Shown: in pieces, positions 26,988-36,711 of the stretch
Layout: each line of letters opens with the position of its first letter
How positions within the stretch are numbered: the stretch's first letter is position 1
NCBI RefSeq assembly: GCF_021021475.1
Contig: NZ_JAINWL010000001.1
Location: 434,001-498,000 of the forward strand
DNA: 64,000 nucleotides
Direction: 5' to 3'
Source of the DNA: Citromicrobium bathyomarinum
GTDB taxonomy: Bacteria > Pseudomonadota > Alphaproteobacteria > Sphingomonadales > Sphingomonadaceae
Notes under the pieces: generated by a model
Told to the model about the DNA's origin: nothing
Seen by the model: the letters and a program-made list of their open reading frames with translations, nothing else
Databases searched by the model: none
Program-made: the position numbers and the translations under genes

Positions 26988-27818
26988 CTAGGAACCGCGC
27001 GCCGGGCTGGCAAGACCGAAGGGGACGATCCGGTTGGCGGCGGTATGGCCGATTTCGGCCCGGCCGAGGTATGGAATACCTGCCCGCGCGCACCAGAACT
27101 GCGCGATTTCCTCTGCGCTCATACCGAATTCCCGGTCGTTCTCCGGCACGTTGCTGACCGCGCCGAGCCTCAGCCCCGCAACCCGCGGCAGGGTGTTGGA
27201 CAGGCTGAAGAACAGCCGATCGACCGCGTAGAGATGCTCGCTCACCTCCTCGACCATCACCACATGGCCCGAAAGATCGGGCAGCATCGGCGTGTCGACC
27301 ATCATTGCCAGAGTGATGAGGTTGAACGCGACCACCGGCGTCTTGCCATCGAGGCTCGGCTCGAGCCCGCTGCCATCGCCGGAGAACCAGCGCAGCACCC
27401 GGCGCACCGCCTCGCGCCCATGCTCGCTGCGCGCGCTGACTGGCATCGAGCCATGGACCGGCTGGCCGATCCCGGCGCGGTAGAGCGCGGCAAGCATGTA
27501 GCCCATGTCCGAAAAGCCGACATAGGTCTTCTGCCGCGCGGCATCGTTCATCTGCGTCACCGCCGCCTGTGCGATCCGGTTCGATCCGTAGCCGCCCTTG
27601 GCGAACCACACCGCGTCGAATTGCGGATCGTTCGCGCATTCGAGCAGCGCGGTCAGGCGCTGCAGATCGGTCCCGGCGAAGTGCCCCCAGCTTTCGAAGC
27701 ATTGCGGGTGCACGTAAACGCTGTGTTCGGGAAATTCGTCGGCCACCAGCTGCTCGATCGCGGCGGCATGATCGGGCGTGATGGCGGTGGCGGGCGCACA
27801 GATGGCGATGCGGGTCAT
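26988..27818 (-). CDS. ldcA: Muramoyltetrapeptide LD-carboxypeptidase (S66 family) LdcA-like
   Basis: This enzyme trims the terminal D-Ala from muropeptide tetrapeptides during cell-wall recycling. The 276-residue protein has the S66 nucleophile region AKGGYGSNRI (Ser), the Glu segment MVEEVSEHLYAVDR, and the His in AEIGHTAANR, which form the Ser-Glu-His triad of the family. The start at 27818 (MTRIAICAPATAI) is taken because the longer frame to 28199 is a shadow of the divergent mpl-like gene. Divergence from a Mur-ligase recycling gene supports the assignment. A double REP element fills the shared promoter region. Confidence 0.9.
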   Translation of the reverse strand: MTRIAICAPATAITPDHAAAIEQLVADEFPEHSVYVHPQCFESWGHFAGTDLQRLTALLECANDPQFDAVWFAKGGYGSNRIAQAAVTQMNDAARQKTYVGFSDMGYMLAALYRAGIGQPVHGSMPVSARSEHGREAVRRVLRWFSGDGSGLEPSLDGKTPVVAFNLITLAMMVDTPMLPDLSGHVVMVEEVSEHLYAVDRLFFSLSNTLPRVAGLRLGAVSNVPENDREFGMSAEEIAQFWCARAGIPYLGRAEIGHTAANRIVPFGLASPARGS

Positions 27819-27847
27819 GTTTTCGCTGTACCCGCCAAACCCACCCC

Positions 27848-27933
27848 CGTCATCCCCGCGCAGGCGGGGATCCCGCTCACCTCTTCCGCGCCTAGCCGCA
27901 AAAAGCGGGACCCCCGCCTGCGCGGGGGTGACG
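27848..27933. repeat. Inverted REP doublet (CGTCAYCCCCGCGCAGGCGG type)
   Basis: Two 30-base copies in opposite orientation (27848-27877 and 27904-27933) differ at only two positions. Each copy is itself a small hairpin (CCCCGC-GCAG-GCGGGG). This is the layout of a bacterial interspersed mosaic element. It occupies most of the 144-base interval between divergent ldcA and the mpl-like gene. Confidence 0.88.
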
Positions 27934-27962
27934 AGTTGGTCTAATGACAATAGGCAGGCCGG

Positions 27963-29393
27963 ATGACCGACCTGCCCGACCCCACCGCCGACCTGACCGC
28001 CCGCCCCTGGTTCTTCTGCGGGATCGGCGGATCGGGAATGCAGCCGCTCGCCGCGATCCTGAAGGGGCGCGGGGCGGAGGTCGCGGGATCGGACCGCAGC
28101 TTCGACCAGGGTCGCACGCCCGAGAAATTCGCCGCGTTGGAGCGCCAGGGTTTCCGGCTGTTCCCGCAGGACGGCAGCGGGATCACCCGGCCCGAACAAG
28201 TGCTTGTAGCCAGCGCGGCGGTGGAAGACACGGTTCCCGAAGTCGTCCGCGCCAAGGAACTGGGCCTACCCCGCCTCACCCGCGCCGACCTGAACGCGGC
28301 GCTGTTCAACGCTGCCGAAACGGGCGTCGCCGTCGCGGGCACCAGCGGCAAGTCGACCGTGACCGGGATGCTCGGCTGGATATTGCACCACACAGGCCGC
28401 AATCCGACGATCATGAACGGCGCGGTTATGAAGAACTTCGTCAGCGACGACCGCCCCTTCGCCAGCGCGGTGGTCGGCGATGCGGACCTCTACGTGTCGG
28501 AGGTCGATGAAAGCGATGGCTCGATCGCGCAATACAAGCCTGCCGTGGGCATCCTGTTGAACGTGTCGCTCGACCACAAGAGCATGGACGAGCTGCGCCA
28601 GCTGTTCGGAGATTTCCTCGAGGCGTCGGACCGCGGCGTGGTCAATGCCGACGACGAGGAAGCCTTCCGCCTTGTCGCTCACGCCAATGCCCCGCTTACC
28701 TTCGGTGTGACCAATGGCTGCGCCGCGCTCGGCATCGTCGAGGGCAGCATCGCCGAGGGGCCGACGCGGCAGGCGGCGATGGTTCACGACAAGCGCGACG
28801 ATAGCCAGCACCCGCTGACGCTGAACCTGCCGGGACGCCACAACCTCTCCAACGCACTTGCGGCGATTGCGGGCGCCAATGCGGCGGGCGTGCCGGTGGC
28901 CGATGCGGTCGCGGCGCTTGCCGAGTTTGCGGGGCTCGCACGGAGGTTCGACATCGTCGGCACGTCCTCCTCAGGCGTGACCGTGATCGACGATTTCGGT
29001 CACAACCCGGAGAAGGCCGCCGCGACCTTGCGCACGCTGAAATCGCACCCGGGCCGCGTGCTCGCCTTCTTCCAGCCACATGGCTACGGCCCGCTCAAGC
29101 AGATGGGCGCCGAACTCGCCGAGACCTTCGCCCGCGAACTCGGCCCCGAGGACGTCACCCTGCTGTGCGACCCGGTCTATTTCGGCGGCACGGTCGACCG
29201 CTCCGAGGGCAGCGAGAGGATCGTCGATCTGATCGCCAAGCACGGCGGCAAGGCGATCCACATCAACACCCGCGGGGGCTGTGGCGACTGGCTGGTGGCG
29301 AACGCCCAGCCCGGCGACCGCATCGCGATCATGGGCGCGCGCGACGATACGCTGAGCGCCTTCGCGCGCGATGTGCTGGAGCGGTTGGGTTGA
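27963..29393 (+). CDS. mpl: Mur ligase family protein, Mpl-like (murein tripeptide recycling) or MurC-like
   Basis: The predicted enzyme attaches L-Ala-gamma-D-Glu-meso-DAP tripeptide (Mpl) or L-Ala (MurC) to UDP-MurNAc. The 476-residue product has the N-terminal FCGIGGSGMQPLA nucleotide loop, the ATP loop VAGTSGKSTVTGML and the C-terminal domain with IDDFGHNPEKAAATL. ATP loop and C-terminal motifs fit the family. Choice of Mpl over MurC is inferred from divergence with the LD-carboxypeptidase gene, whose tripeptide product is Mpl's substrate. A dedicated murC is expected elsewhere in the dcw cluster. It overlaps the next gene by four bases. Confidence 0.8.
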   Translation: MTDLPDPTADLTARPWFFCGIGGSGMQPLAAILKGRGAEVAGSDRSFDQGRTPEKFAALERQGFRLFPQDGSGITRPEQVLVASAAVEDTVPEVVRAKELGLPRLTRADLNAALFNAAETGVAVAGTSGKSTVTGMLGWILHHTGRNPTIMNGAVMKNFVSDDRPFASAVVGDADLYVSEVDESDGSIAQYKPAVGILLNVSLDHKSMDELRQLFGDFLEASDRGVVNADDEEAFRLVAHANAPLTFGVTNGCAALGIVEGSIAEGPTRQAAMVHDKRDDSQHPLTLNLPGRHNLSNALAAIAGANAAGVPVADAVAALAEFAGLARRFDIVGTSSSGVTVIDDFGHNPEKAAATLRTLKSHPGRVLAFFQPHGYGPLKQMGAELAETFARELGPEDVTLLCDPVYFGGTVDRSEGSERIVDLIAKHGGKAIHINTRGGCGDWLVANAQPGDRIAIMGARDDTLSAFARDVLERLG

Positions 29394-29677
29394 GCGTCTA
29401 CGAACGCGCCCGCCGCCATGCGCTCAAAATGCTGCTCGGCGTTGCGATCGGCGTGGTGTTCATCATCGCGGTCGATGCGTGGATCGGCCATTCGAGCGTC
29501 GCCTTCGCGATCGTGATCTTCGGCCTGTTCATGGCCAATATCGGCATCCTCGGCTTCAATTGCCCGAACTGCCGCAAGAACCTGTTCTTCCGCGGCCTGC
29601 TGATGCTGCCATGGCCGAACAAGACCTGTAGCCGCTGCGGCACGGACCTTGCGAAGGAGCCGTGGCGCGGCGCCTAG
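29390..29677 (+). CDS. Small membrane protein with C-terminal zinc ribbon
   Basis: This 95-residue protein has two hydrophobic segments (about 13-29 and 33-52) and then a four-cysteine zinc ribbon, CPNC ... CSRC (about residues 56-83). No ATG is available near the N-terminus. The TTG at 29390 overlaps the stop of the upstream ligase gene (TTGA) and has GGAG about eight bases before it, so coupled translation from TTG is likely. The function is unknown. Its stop overlaps the convergent DUF808 gene by four bases. Confidence 0.75.
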   Translation: MSVYERARRHALKMLLGVAIGVVFIIAVDAWIGHSSVAFAIVIFGLFMANIGILGFNCPNCRKNLFFRGLLMLPWPNKTCSRCGTDLAKEPWRGA

Positions 29678-30642
29678 TGCGCGCCCTCGCCGCTTTCCTC
29701 GCCATCCTCGTGACCCACGCCGAACACCTTGTGCAGCACGACAAAGATCACCGCGCCCAATACCAGCCCGAGTAGCGCGGACGAGGTCGCATAGGCCACC
29801 CAGCCAAGCACCCCGCCCAGCGCGCCGGTGGTACTCTCCACCGCATGCTCCAGGCCGTGCGCCGCGCCGTAGAGCGGCTGGAAGCCGAGCTCGTGCGTGC
29901 CGTGCAGGATGATCCCCCCTCCGACCCACAGCATCGCCGCCGTTCCCACAACCGACAGGATCGTGAGGATATGCGGCATCGCGTTGAGCATCACCTTGCC
30001 CACCTTCTTCGCGAAATCGCCGGGCTTCTTCATCAGGTGCAGGCCGATATCGTCCAGCTTCACGATCAGCGCGACCGCGCCGTAAATGCCCACGGTCACT
30101 GCCAGCCCGACCAGTGCCAGGACCACCGCACGCGTCACGAAGGTTTCCGCCGCCACCTCGTTCAGCGCGATCGCCATGATCTCCGCCGACAGGATCAGGT
30201 CGGTGCGGATCGCGCCGTCGACGCGTTTCTTCTCGAACGCCTTCTCGTCCTTGATCGGCTCATCCACGGTCTCGCCATGCTTGTCGCCTGTCAGCTTCTC
30301 GACGATCTTCTCCGCCCCTTCGTAGGAGAGGTAGCAACCGCCCAGCATCAGGATGAAGACAATCGCCTGCGGCAGAAACTCGCTCAGCAGCAAGGCACCG
30401 GGCAACAGGATCAGCAGCTTGTTCTTGATACTGCCCAGCGCGATCTTGCCGATAATCGGCAGTTCACGCGCGGGCGAAAAGCCGGTGACGTAGCTGGGCG
30501 TGACCGCCGCATCGTCGATCACCACGCCCGCAGTCTTGGTGCCCGCCCGCCCAGCCGCCGCCGCGACATCGTCGACCGAGGCCGCCGCCGCACGTGCGAT
30601 TATCGATACGTCGTCAAGCAATGCTGCCAGGCCACCGGGCAC
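29674..30642 (-). CDS. DUF808 family inner membrane protein
   Basis: The 322-residue protein starts with the DUF808 signature region (MPGGLAALLDDVSIIARAAA, then SVDDVAAAAGRAGTKTAGVV). It has about seven transmembrane helices and a charged loop near residues 120-145. The family includes E. coli YedI, whose role is unknown. The start is GTG at 30642. The C-terminal four bases overlap the convergent zinc-ribbon gene. Confidence 0.88.
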   Translation of the reverse strand: MPGGLAALLDDVSIIARAAAASVDDVAAAAGRAGTKTAGVVIDDAAVTPSYVTGFSPARELPIIGKIALGSIKNKLLILLPGALLLSEFLPQAIVFILMLGGCYLSYEGAEKIVEKLTGDKHGETVDEPIKDEKAFEKKRVDGAIRTDLILSAEIMAIALNEVAAETFVTRAVVLALVGLAVTVGIYGAVALIVKLDDIGLHLMKKPGDFAKKVGKVMLNAMPHILTILSVVGTAAMLWVGGGIILHGTHELGFQPLYGAAHGLEHAVESTTGALGGVLGWVAYATSSALLGLVLGAVIFVVLHKVFGVGHEDGEESGEGAH

Positions 30643-30656
30643 GCTATTCTCCTAGT

Positions 30657-31013
30657 TCAGTCTATAATCTCAAGCGTATGACGGCGGCCTCGAGCGTCCG
30701 TTCCGACCGTGCTTTGAAAAACGTGCGTTGCGTCAGCACGTCGCGTCTGCCTGAACACGGCAATAAGGTTGTCGGCCTCATCGAATGTGCAGAATACCTC
30801 GAGGGCGCGATCTGCCGAGACCATCGCATTGCCGACTCTACCGAAGGTCAGGAAACCCTCAGAAAGGTGGGAGTCACGACATAACTGGACAGTTGGCAGA
30901 TCGGTTGCCTCGGCAAGGAATACCGCACTCGAAGAGGTTCGAGAGGGAGCCCCGCAAGCAACGAGCTGACATGCAGCGAGAATCGTGACTGCAAGTGTCG
31001 GAAGTTTAGACAT
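30657..31013 (-). CDS. Small lipoprotein of unknown function
   Basis: The 118-residue protein has a lipoprotein signal with the lipobox LVACG (MSKLPTLAVTILAACQLVAC). The mature part contains two further cysteines (VQLCRDS, EVFCTFD) and beta-rich sequence. No family is recognised. AGGGG sits six bases before the ATG at 31013, so that start is preferred over the ATG at 31019. The DNA here is less GC-rich than its neighbours. The stop is 14 bases before the DUF808 start on the same strand. Confidence 0.65.
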   Translation of the reverse strand: MSKLPTLAVTILAACQLVACGAPSRTSSSAVFLAEATDLPTVQLCRDSHLSEGFLTFGRVGNAMVSADRALEVFCTFDEADNLIAVFRQTRRADATHVFQSTVGTDARGRRHTLEIID

Positions 31014-31217
31014 GGACATCCCCTGAGCTTGCGACCGACACAGTGACTGCCCGCCACGGCACCATCCCGCAAGCCTTGCATTATCCCACGATCCAGCTAT
31101 GTGCCCCGCTTCCCTGCTGTGGGTGACGGCCCGCAGTGGGGAAACCAAGAAAGCCGGAGGGGCCCCGCGATCCGCGCGGACAAGCCAGCGATCGGCAGCA
31201 ATGTGAAAGGAAAAGGC

Positions 31218-31589
31218 ATGGCTCTGTACGAGCATGTATTCCTTGCGCGCCAGGATTTGAGCCAGTCGCAAGTCGACGCTCTGGCCGCGCAAGCCACCGA
31301 AATTATCGAGTCGAACGAAGGCAAGGTCACCAAGACGGAGACCTGGGGTCTGAAGAACCTCGCCTACAAGATCGACCGCAACCGCAAGGCCCACTTCGTT
31401 CTGCTGAACATCGAAGGCCCCGGTGCGATGGTCGCCGAACTCGAGCGGCAGACCCGCATCAACGAAGACGTCATCCGCTACATGACCATCCGCGTGGACG
31501 AACACGAGGAAGGCCCCTCGGCAATGATGCGCAAGAACGAACGTGATTCCAAGAAGCGCCGCGAGCGCTCCGATCGGGGAGACGACTAA
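31218..31589 (+). CDS. rpsF: 30S ribosomal protein S6
   Basis: S6 is a small-subunit platform protein that pairs with S18. The 123-residue product begins [18 protein letters not shown] and contains [19 protein letters not shown], the family core. The C-terminus is charged and ends GDD rather than the EE of E. coli. That end is of interest because a RimK-like S6 modification enzyme is encoded 4 kb away. AAAGGAAAAGG precedes the ATG at 31218. The stop overlaps the rpsR start by one base. Confidence 0.96.
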   Translation: MALYEHVFLARQDLSQSQVDALAAQATEIIESNEGKVTKTETWGLKNLAYKIDRNRKAHFVLLNIEGPGAMVAELERQTRINEDVIRYMTIRVDEHEEGPSAMMRKNERDSKKRRERSDRGDD

Positions 31590-31813
31590 TGGCCCGCCCG
31601 TTTTTCCGCCGCCGCAAGACCTGCCCGTTCTCGGGCAAGAATGCTCCGGTCATCGACTACAAGGACGTGCGTCTGCTGCAGGGCTTCATGTCCGAGCGTG
31701 GCAAGATCGTGCCCAGCCGCATCACCGCCGTCAGCGCGAAGAAGCAGCGTGAACTCGCCAAGGCGATCAAGCGCGCGCGCCACATCGGCCTTCTTCCCTA
31801 CGTCGTGAAGTAA
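31589..31813 (+). CDS. rpsR: 30S ribosomal protein S18
   Basis: This 74-residue protein has the usual length and ends [14 protein letters not shown]. It binds next to S6 on the platform of the small subunit. It has the [17 protein letters not shown] start and shows one pair of adjacent-like cysteines only in part, so a zinc form is not indicated. It overlaps rpsF by one base (TAATG) and precedes rplI by 13 bases. Confidence 0.96.
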   Translation: MARPFFRRRKTCPFSGKNAPVIDYKDVRLLQGFMSERGKIVPSRITAVSAKKQRELAKAIKRARHIGLLPYVVK

Positions 31814-31826
31814 GAGGAGCAGAGAC

Positions 31827-32516
31827 ATGGATATCATCCTCCTCGAACGTATCGGCAATCTGGGCAGCATCGGCGACGTCGTGACCGTCAAGGACGGCTA
31901 CGCACGCAACTTCCTGCTGCCGCAGAAGAAGGCGCTGCGCGCCAACGCCGCCAACAAGAAGGTCTTCGAAGCGAACCGCGAACGCCTGGAAAAGGAAAAC
32001 GCGGAACGTCGCGGCGAAGCCGAAAAGGCTGGCGAGAAGATCGCCGGTGCCGAAATCGTCCTGATCCGTGCGTCGTCGAACGCCGGCCAGCTGTATGGTT
32101 CGGTCAACGTGCGCGACATCGTGGCAGGCCTCGAAGCCCAGGGCCACGAAGTCGACAAGCGTCAGGTCGTGATGGGCAGCCCGATCAAGACCATCGGCAT
32201 GCACGACGTCACCGTCGCGCTGCACCCCGAGGTGCACGTGATCGTGAAGGCCAACGTCGCCCGTTCGGACGACGAAGCCGAACTGCAGAGCCAGGGCGTC
32301 GACGTCCTCGCCCAGATGTTCGAAGACGAACAGCGGGAAATCGAGGAAGCGGCTTCCGAGAACAAGATCGACCCGAATCTCGAGCCGGGCGAAATCCCTG
32401 CCGAGCTGATGGAAGACGGCGTGAGCACGCCCGAAGGCCAGTCGACCACCGAAACGCTGATCGAAGCGACCGAGCCGGAAACGAGCTCGGACGAGGTTGC
32501 GCCCAAGGGCGAATAA
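31827..32516 (+). CDS. rplI: 50S ribosomal protein L9 with acidic C-terminal extension
   Basis: L9 is an elongated large-subunit protein that influences reading-frame maintenance. The first 150 residues match the family ([20 protein letters not shown], then [15 protein letters not shown]). The full product is 229 residues, about 80 longer than E. coli L9. The extra tail is acidic and low in complexity (for example [20 protein letters not shown]). Such tails are common among these Alphaproteobacteria, although their role is unclear. GAGGAG lies before the ATG. A strong terminator follows at 32544-32580. Confidence 0.95.
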   Translation: MDIILLERIGNLGSIGDVVTVKDGYARNFLLPQKKALRANAANKKVFEANRERLEKENAERRGEAEKAGEKIAGAEIVLIRASSNAGQLYGSVNVRDIVAGLEAQGHEVDKRQVVMGSPIKTIGMHDVTVALHPEVHVIVKANVARSDDEAELQSQGVDVLAQMFEDEQREIEEAASENKIDPNLEPGEIPAELMEDGVSTPEGQSTTETLIEATEPETSSDEVAPKGE

Positions 32517-32543
32517 GCCTCGCGCATCGCGCAGCTAGTAAAA

Positions 32544-32580
32544 GGGCCGCTCGCACCCCGGTGCGCAGCGGCCTTTTTCT
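32544..32580 (+). terminator. Intrinsic terminator of the rpsF-rpsR-rplI operon
   Basis: GGCCGCTCGCACC pairs with GGTGCGCAGCGGCC with one bulged C. TTTTTCTT follows. It is placed 28 bases after the rplI stop. Confidence 0.92.
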
Positions 32581-32693
32581 TGGGGATCGGTGCTGGGCGC
32601 CCCTCGCCCGGCCCGCCTGCGATCGTACCGGCCCGAGCGCGATCTCGCGCGTCGCCGCTTGACCCTTACCCCGGGAAGGTTAGACGCCGCGCC

Positions 32694-34130
32694 ATGCTAT
32701 CCATCGAACAGGCCCTCGACGCGCTTCAGGCGCATTACGACGCAAGCATCGCCGCGCTGCGCGCCGACATCATCGCCTTTGCAGAAAACGGCACGCTGCC
32801 CGCCGAAAGCGCGCGCAAGGACCGCTACACCTACCCACGCTTACTGCTCCATTACGACGGAAGCGAACCCAAGGATTCGCAGAGCCGGGCGTTCGGCCGG
32901 TTGGGGACCGAGGGCACCTATTCCACCACGGTTACGCGCCCGCAGCTGTTCCGCGCCTATCTGCGCGCGCAGCTGGAACTGATCGAGAGCGACTACACGA
33001 TCCAGCTCGATGTGCAGCCTTCCGACCAAGAGATCCCCTTCCCCTACGTGCTGGACGGGGAGGCGACCGCGCGGCTTCAGGGGATCAGCCCGCAGGATAT
33101 CGCGCGCCACTTCCCGCACACCGACCTCGCCGATATCGGCGACGAGCTGGCCGACGGGATCGAGCTGGACGAGCCCGACCAGCAGATACCGCTGTCGCTG
33201 TTCGACGGGTTGCGGACCGATTTCAGCCTCGCGCGTCTGGCGCATTATACCGGCACCGATCCGGAGCATTTCCAGCGCTTCGTGCTGTTCACCAACTACC
33301 ACCGCTATGTCGACGAATTCGTCGACTGGGCGGGTGCACGGCTGGGCGAGGACGGATGCGGCGCGCTGGCCGGCCCCGGCGGACTCTACCTGACAGAACC
33401 GACGCAGAACGCGAAGGACCAGCTGTCCGACGCGGCATGGCGGCGTCACCAGATGCCCGCCTATCACCTGATCGGCGAGGATGGCGACGGGATCACGCTG
33501 GTCAATATCGGCGTCGGCCCGAGCAATGCGAAGACCATCTGCGACCATCTGGCGGTGCTGCGACCAGAGGCGTGGCTAATGATCGGCCATTGCGGCGGCC
33601 TGCGCTCCAGCCAGAAGATCGGCGACTATGTGCTCGCCCATGCATACCTGCGCGACGATCACGTGCTCGACCCCGTGCTGCCGCCGGAAATTCCGTTGCC
33701 TGCGATCGCGGAAGTGCAGCAGGCGCTGGCAGCGGCGGCGGAAGAGGTCTCCGGCCAGCAGGGCAGCGATCTTAAACAGCGCCTGCGCACCGGCACCGTG
33801 GTCACCACCGACGACCGCAACTGGGAACTGCGCTACGCCATGTCGGCACGGCGCTTCTCGCTCAGCCGTGCGGTCGCGATCGACATGGAAAGCGCGACCA
33901 TCGCCGCGCAGGGCTTCCGCTTCCGGGTGCCCTACGGCACGCTGCTCTGCGTCAGTGACAAGCCGCTGCACGGCGAGATCAAGCTGCCCAAGCAGGCCAA
34001 CACCTTCTACGAAGAGGCAATCGCCGCGCACCTGCAGATCGGCATTGCCGCCGTGCGCCACCTGCGCGAGGAAGGCCCGCGCCTGCACAGCCGCAAGCTG
34101 CGCGCGTTCAACGAACCGCCGTTCAGATAA
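32694..34130 (+). CDS. amn: AMP nucleosidase
   Basis: Amn hydrolyses AMP to adenine and ribose-5-phosphate and helps balance adenylate pools. The 478-residue length equals that of the E. coli enzyme. The N-terminal half is the Amn-specific domain (RYTYPRLLLHYDG). The C-terminal half is a nucleoside-phosphorylase-like catalytic domain with VNIGVGPSNAKTICDHL, IGHCGGLR and DMESATIAAQGFRFRVPYG. The start at 32694 (MLSIEQALDALQ) was chosen since the longer frame to 32580 begins inside the rplI terminator. It stands alone between terminators. Confidence 0.93.
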   Translation: MLSIEQALDALQAHYDASIAALRADIIAFAENGTLPAESARKDRYTYPRLLLHYDGSEPKDSQSRAFGRLGTEGTYSTTVTRPQLFRAYLRAQLELIESDYTIQLDVQPSDQEIPFPYVLDGEATARLQGISPQDIARHFPHTDLADIGDELADGIELDEPDQQIPLSLFDGLRTDFSLARLAHYTGTDPEHFQRFVLFTNYHRYVDEFVDWAGARLGEDGCGALAGPGGLYLTEPTQNAKDQLSDAAWRRHQMPAYHLIGEDGDGITLVNIGVGPSNAKTICDHLAVLRPEAWLMIGHCGGLRSSQKIGDYVLAHAYLRDDHVLDPVLPPEIPLPAIAEVQQALAAAAEEVSGQQGSDLKQRLRTGTVVTTDDRNWELRYAMSARRFSLSRAVAIDMESATIAAQGFRFRVPYGTLLCVSDKPLHGEIKLPKQANTFYEEAIAAHLQIGIAAVRHLREEGPRLHSRKLRAFNEPPFR

Positions 34131-34162
34131 AAGGCGCCCCGCGGACGAACCGGGGGCGCCTC
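34131..34162 (-). terminator. Terminator for the minus-strand YbjN genes
   Basis: GGCGCCCC (34133-34140) pairs with GGGGCGCC (34153-34160). On the minus strand the hairpin is followed by TTTTATC. It lies between convergent amn and the YbjN gene ending at 34192, and only the minus side has a T-run. Confidence 0.75.
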
Positions 34163-34191
34163 AAGATTGCTCGACGGGTGCGGAGCGCGGC

Positions 34192-34692
34192 CTACTGGCT
34201 GATGTAGTTCTGGTAACTGCCTCCGGAGTCCCTGAAGACCTCGATCTGGGCTTTCATGTTGCCCATCATGATCCCACCATCCGAGATGATGTAGGATTGC
34301 AGGACCACGTTTCCGTCGGTCCCGCGATAGGCCTTCGCCGCCGGCGCGGTGTCGTTGAAGCCGCGCAGCTTGTCGTCCAGCGCGGCATCGCTGTCGTAGC
34401 CGGACGGACGGGAGAACTGGGCCACCAGCACCAGCCCGCGGCACTGGCCATCCTCGCACACGCGATACCAGGCATAGGCCTTCAGACCATTGGCGAAGGT
34501 GACCTGATACAGGTCGGTATCATCCTCGCGCGGGGAGCTTTCCCAGGCCGCGTCCATCGCATCGAGGACCGCTTCCAGGTCGGCATTGTCCATGGTCTTG
34601 AGCAGGCGCGTTTCCTGATAGGTCTGCGCGCTGGCGGCGACCGGAGACAGGGCGAGGCCCCCTGCGGCGATGGCAAGAAACAGTGTTTTCAA
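34192..34692 (-). CDS. Secreted YbjN domain-containing protein
   Basis: The 166-residue protein has a signal peptide (MKTLFLAIAAGGLALSPVAA, cleavage after SAQ-like residues) and a domain resembling YbjN, which has a type III chaperone-like fold. Typical stretches are LEAVLDAMDAAWE, YAWYRVCEDGQCRGLVLV and FNDTAPAAKAY. The start is TTG at 34692, supported by GAGGGGGAA six bases upstream; no better ATG lies in frame. A second YbjN-like gene lies immediately upstream, and the two appear to be tandem paralogues. The biochemical role is unknown. Confidence 0.78.
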   Translation of the reverse strand: MKTLFLAIAAGGLALSPVAASAQTYQETRLLKTMDNADLEAVLDAMDAAWESSPREDDTDLYQVTFANGLKAYAWYRVCEDGQCRGLVLVAQFSRPSGYDSDAALDDKLRGFNDTAPAAKAYRGTDGNVVLQSYIISDGGIMMGNMKAQIEVFRDSGGSYQNYISQ

Positions 34693-34768
34693 GATTTCCC
34701 CCTCTTTTCCCGAAGGTCCAGAATAGCAATTTCGTGCCGGATGCAAAGCCGCACGATTTGCAGGAAGC

Positions 34769-35260
34769 CTATTCCGTGGCCTCTTCACCGAACACCTGAT
34801 CGGCCACTTGATCGACCGTGGTCTCGTACTTGCGCAGGCCGTAGATAAATGACCCAGTAGGGATGCCCTCGAGCCCGGTCGCGACATCCCACGAGATCCA
34901 CGGATCACCCTCGTCGTCGAGCCAGGTGGAGGCGAAGCGGACGTTCCGGTTGATCGCCAGCGCGTCCTCCGGCTTCCACGGTTTTTCGCTGTCGAAGCCG
35001 GTGGTGAACATCAGCGAGGTGCAGTCCTTGCCCTCGTTGCAGCCGTAGAAGTAGATGAAGGACACCATCGATGCGAAGGCGCTGGTGATCATGGGATCGC
35101 CATTGCCGTCGGTGTCCAGCTCCGCCCGGTAGCCTGCGTTCCTAAGCGCGCTGACCACGCTTTCAGGCGCGTGCGCGCCCACCATCGGCGCGCTCGACTG
35201 CGCCGATGCCTGGCCTGCAAGGCCCGCCGCCAGCACTACCGCCGTTGCCAGTTTCCGCAT
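34769..35260 (-). CDS. Secreted YbjN domain-containing protein
   Basis: The 163-residue protein has a signal peptide (MRKLATAVVLAAGLAGQASA) and a clear YbjN pattern: NAGYRAELDTDGNGDPMITS, then FIYFYGCNEGKDCTSLMFTT, and LAINRNVRFASTWLDDEG. GAGGGGG precedes the ATG at 35260. It is followed after 76 bases by its shorter paralogue. The two cysteines in YGCNEGKDC recur in the paralogue as CEDGQC, which suggests a shared disulfide or metal site in the periplasm. Confidence 0.85.
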   Translation of the reverse strand: MRKLATAVVLAAGLAGQASAQSSAPMVGAHAPESVVSALRNAGYRAELDTDGNGDPMITSAFASMVSFIYFYGCNEGKDCTSLMFTTGFDSEKPWKPEDALAINRNVRFASTWLDDEGDPWISWDVATGLEGIPTGSFIYGLRKYETTVDQVADQVFGEEATE

Positions 35261-35299
35261 TACTTGCCCCCTCTTGTTCACGATCCCGAACGCGGCGGG

Positions 35300-36205
<906 letters not shown>

Positions 36206-36230
36206 GGCCTGATCCTCATGGGCCGGAATG

Positions 36231-36674
36231 TCATGGTTTGTGACCTTTCACTGGCTCCCGTCCGGGGGTCTGGAGCCAGGAATTGCCCGAATCGACGAGA
36301 AAGCGTCGACGCAGTGCGCTCCTCCCTATCAGCATAGGGAACTTCATGTCGCTACGATCCGCGAGGCTGATCTCCGCACGGAAGGTGATATCACCAATCG
36401 TGAGCGGGGTCTTGATCACATAGCGCAGCTGGGTCTCGCCGTTGGAGCTGGTGATCCCGCGCACATCGACGTGCACCGCCTCGCACACCTGCTGCACCTT
36501 GGTGCCGGGGAAGAGCACCTCGAAGCGGACGAATTTCTCGCCATCGCGCCGAAACTCTTCGAGCACGCTGCCGTGGAGCGAGGAGGTGCGTGCGCCGCTG
36601 TCGATCTTGGCGGGCACGCGCTTGAGGCCGAGTTCGGGCAGCCCGACCAGTTCGCGCCAGCCGACGGTGATCAT
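36231..36674 (-). CDS. Retropepsin-like 'ATP-dependent zinc protease' (RimB-type)
   Basis: The 147-residue protein belongs to the Zn_protease/RimB family, which is structurally a retropepsin. The aspartic motif is in [15 protein letters not shown], and a second conserved part is [17 protein letters not shown]. In Pseudomonas, RimB partners RimK in controlling S6 modification, and the adjacent rimK here fits that. The ATG at 36674 ([16 protein letters not shown]) is preferred over a GTG at 36692 that would add six residues. Confidence 0.85.
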   Translation of the reverse strand: MITVGWRELVGLPELGLKRVPAKIDSGARTSSLHGSVLEEFRRDGEKFVRFEVLFPGTKVQQVCEAVHVDVRGITSSNGETQLRYVIKTPLTIGDITFRAEISLADRSDMKFPMLIGRSALRRRFLVDSGNSWLQTPGREPVKGHKP

Positions 36675-36711
36675 GCGATCACCGCCAGCCACGCGATTGC
36701 CGCCGGTGCGA

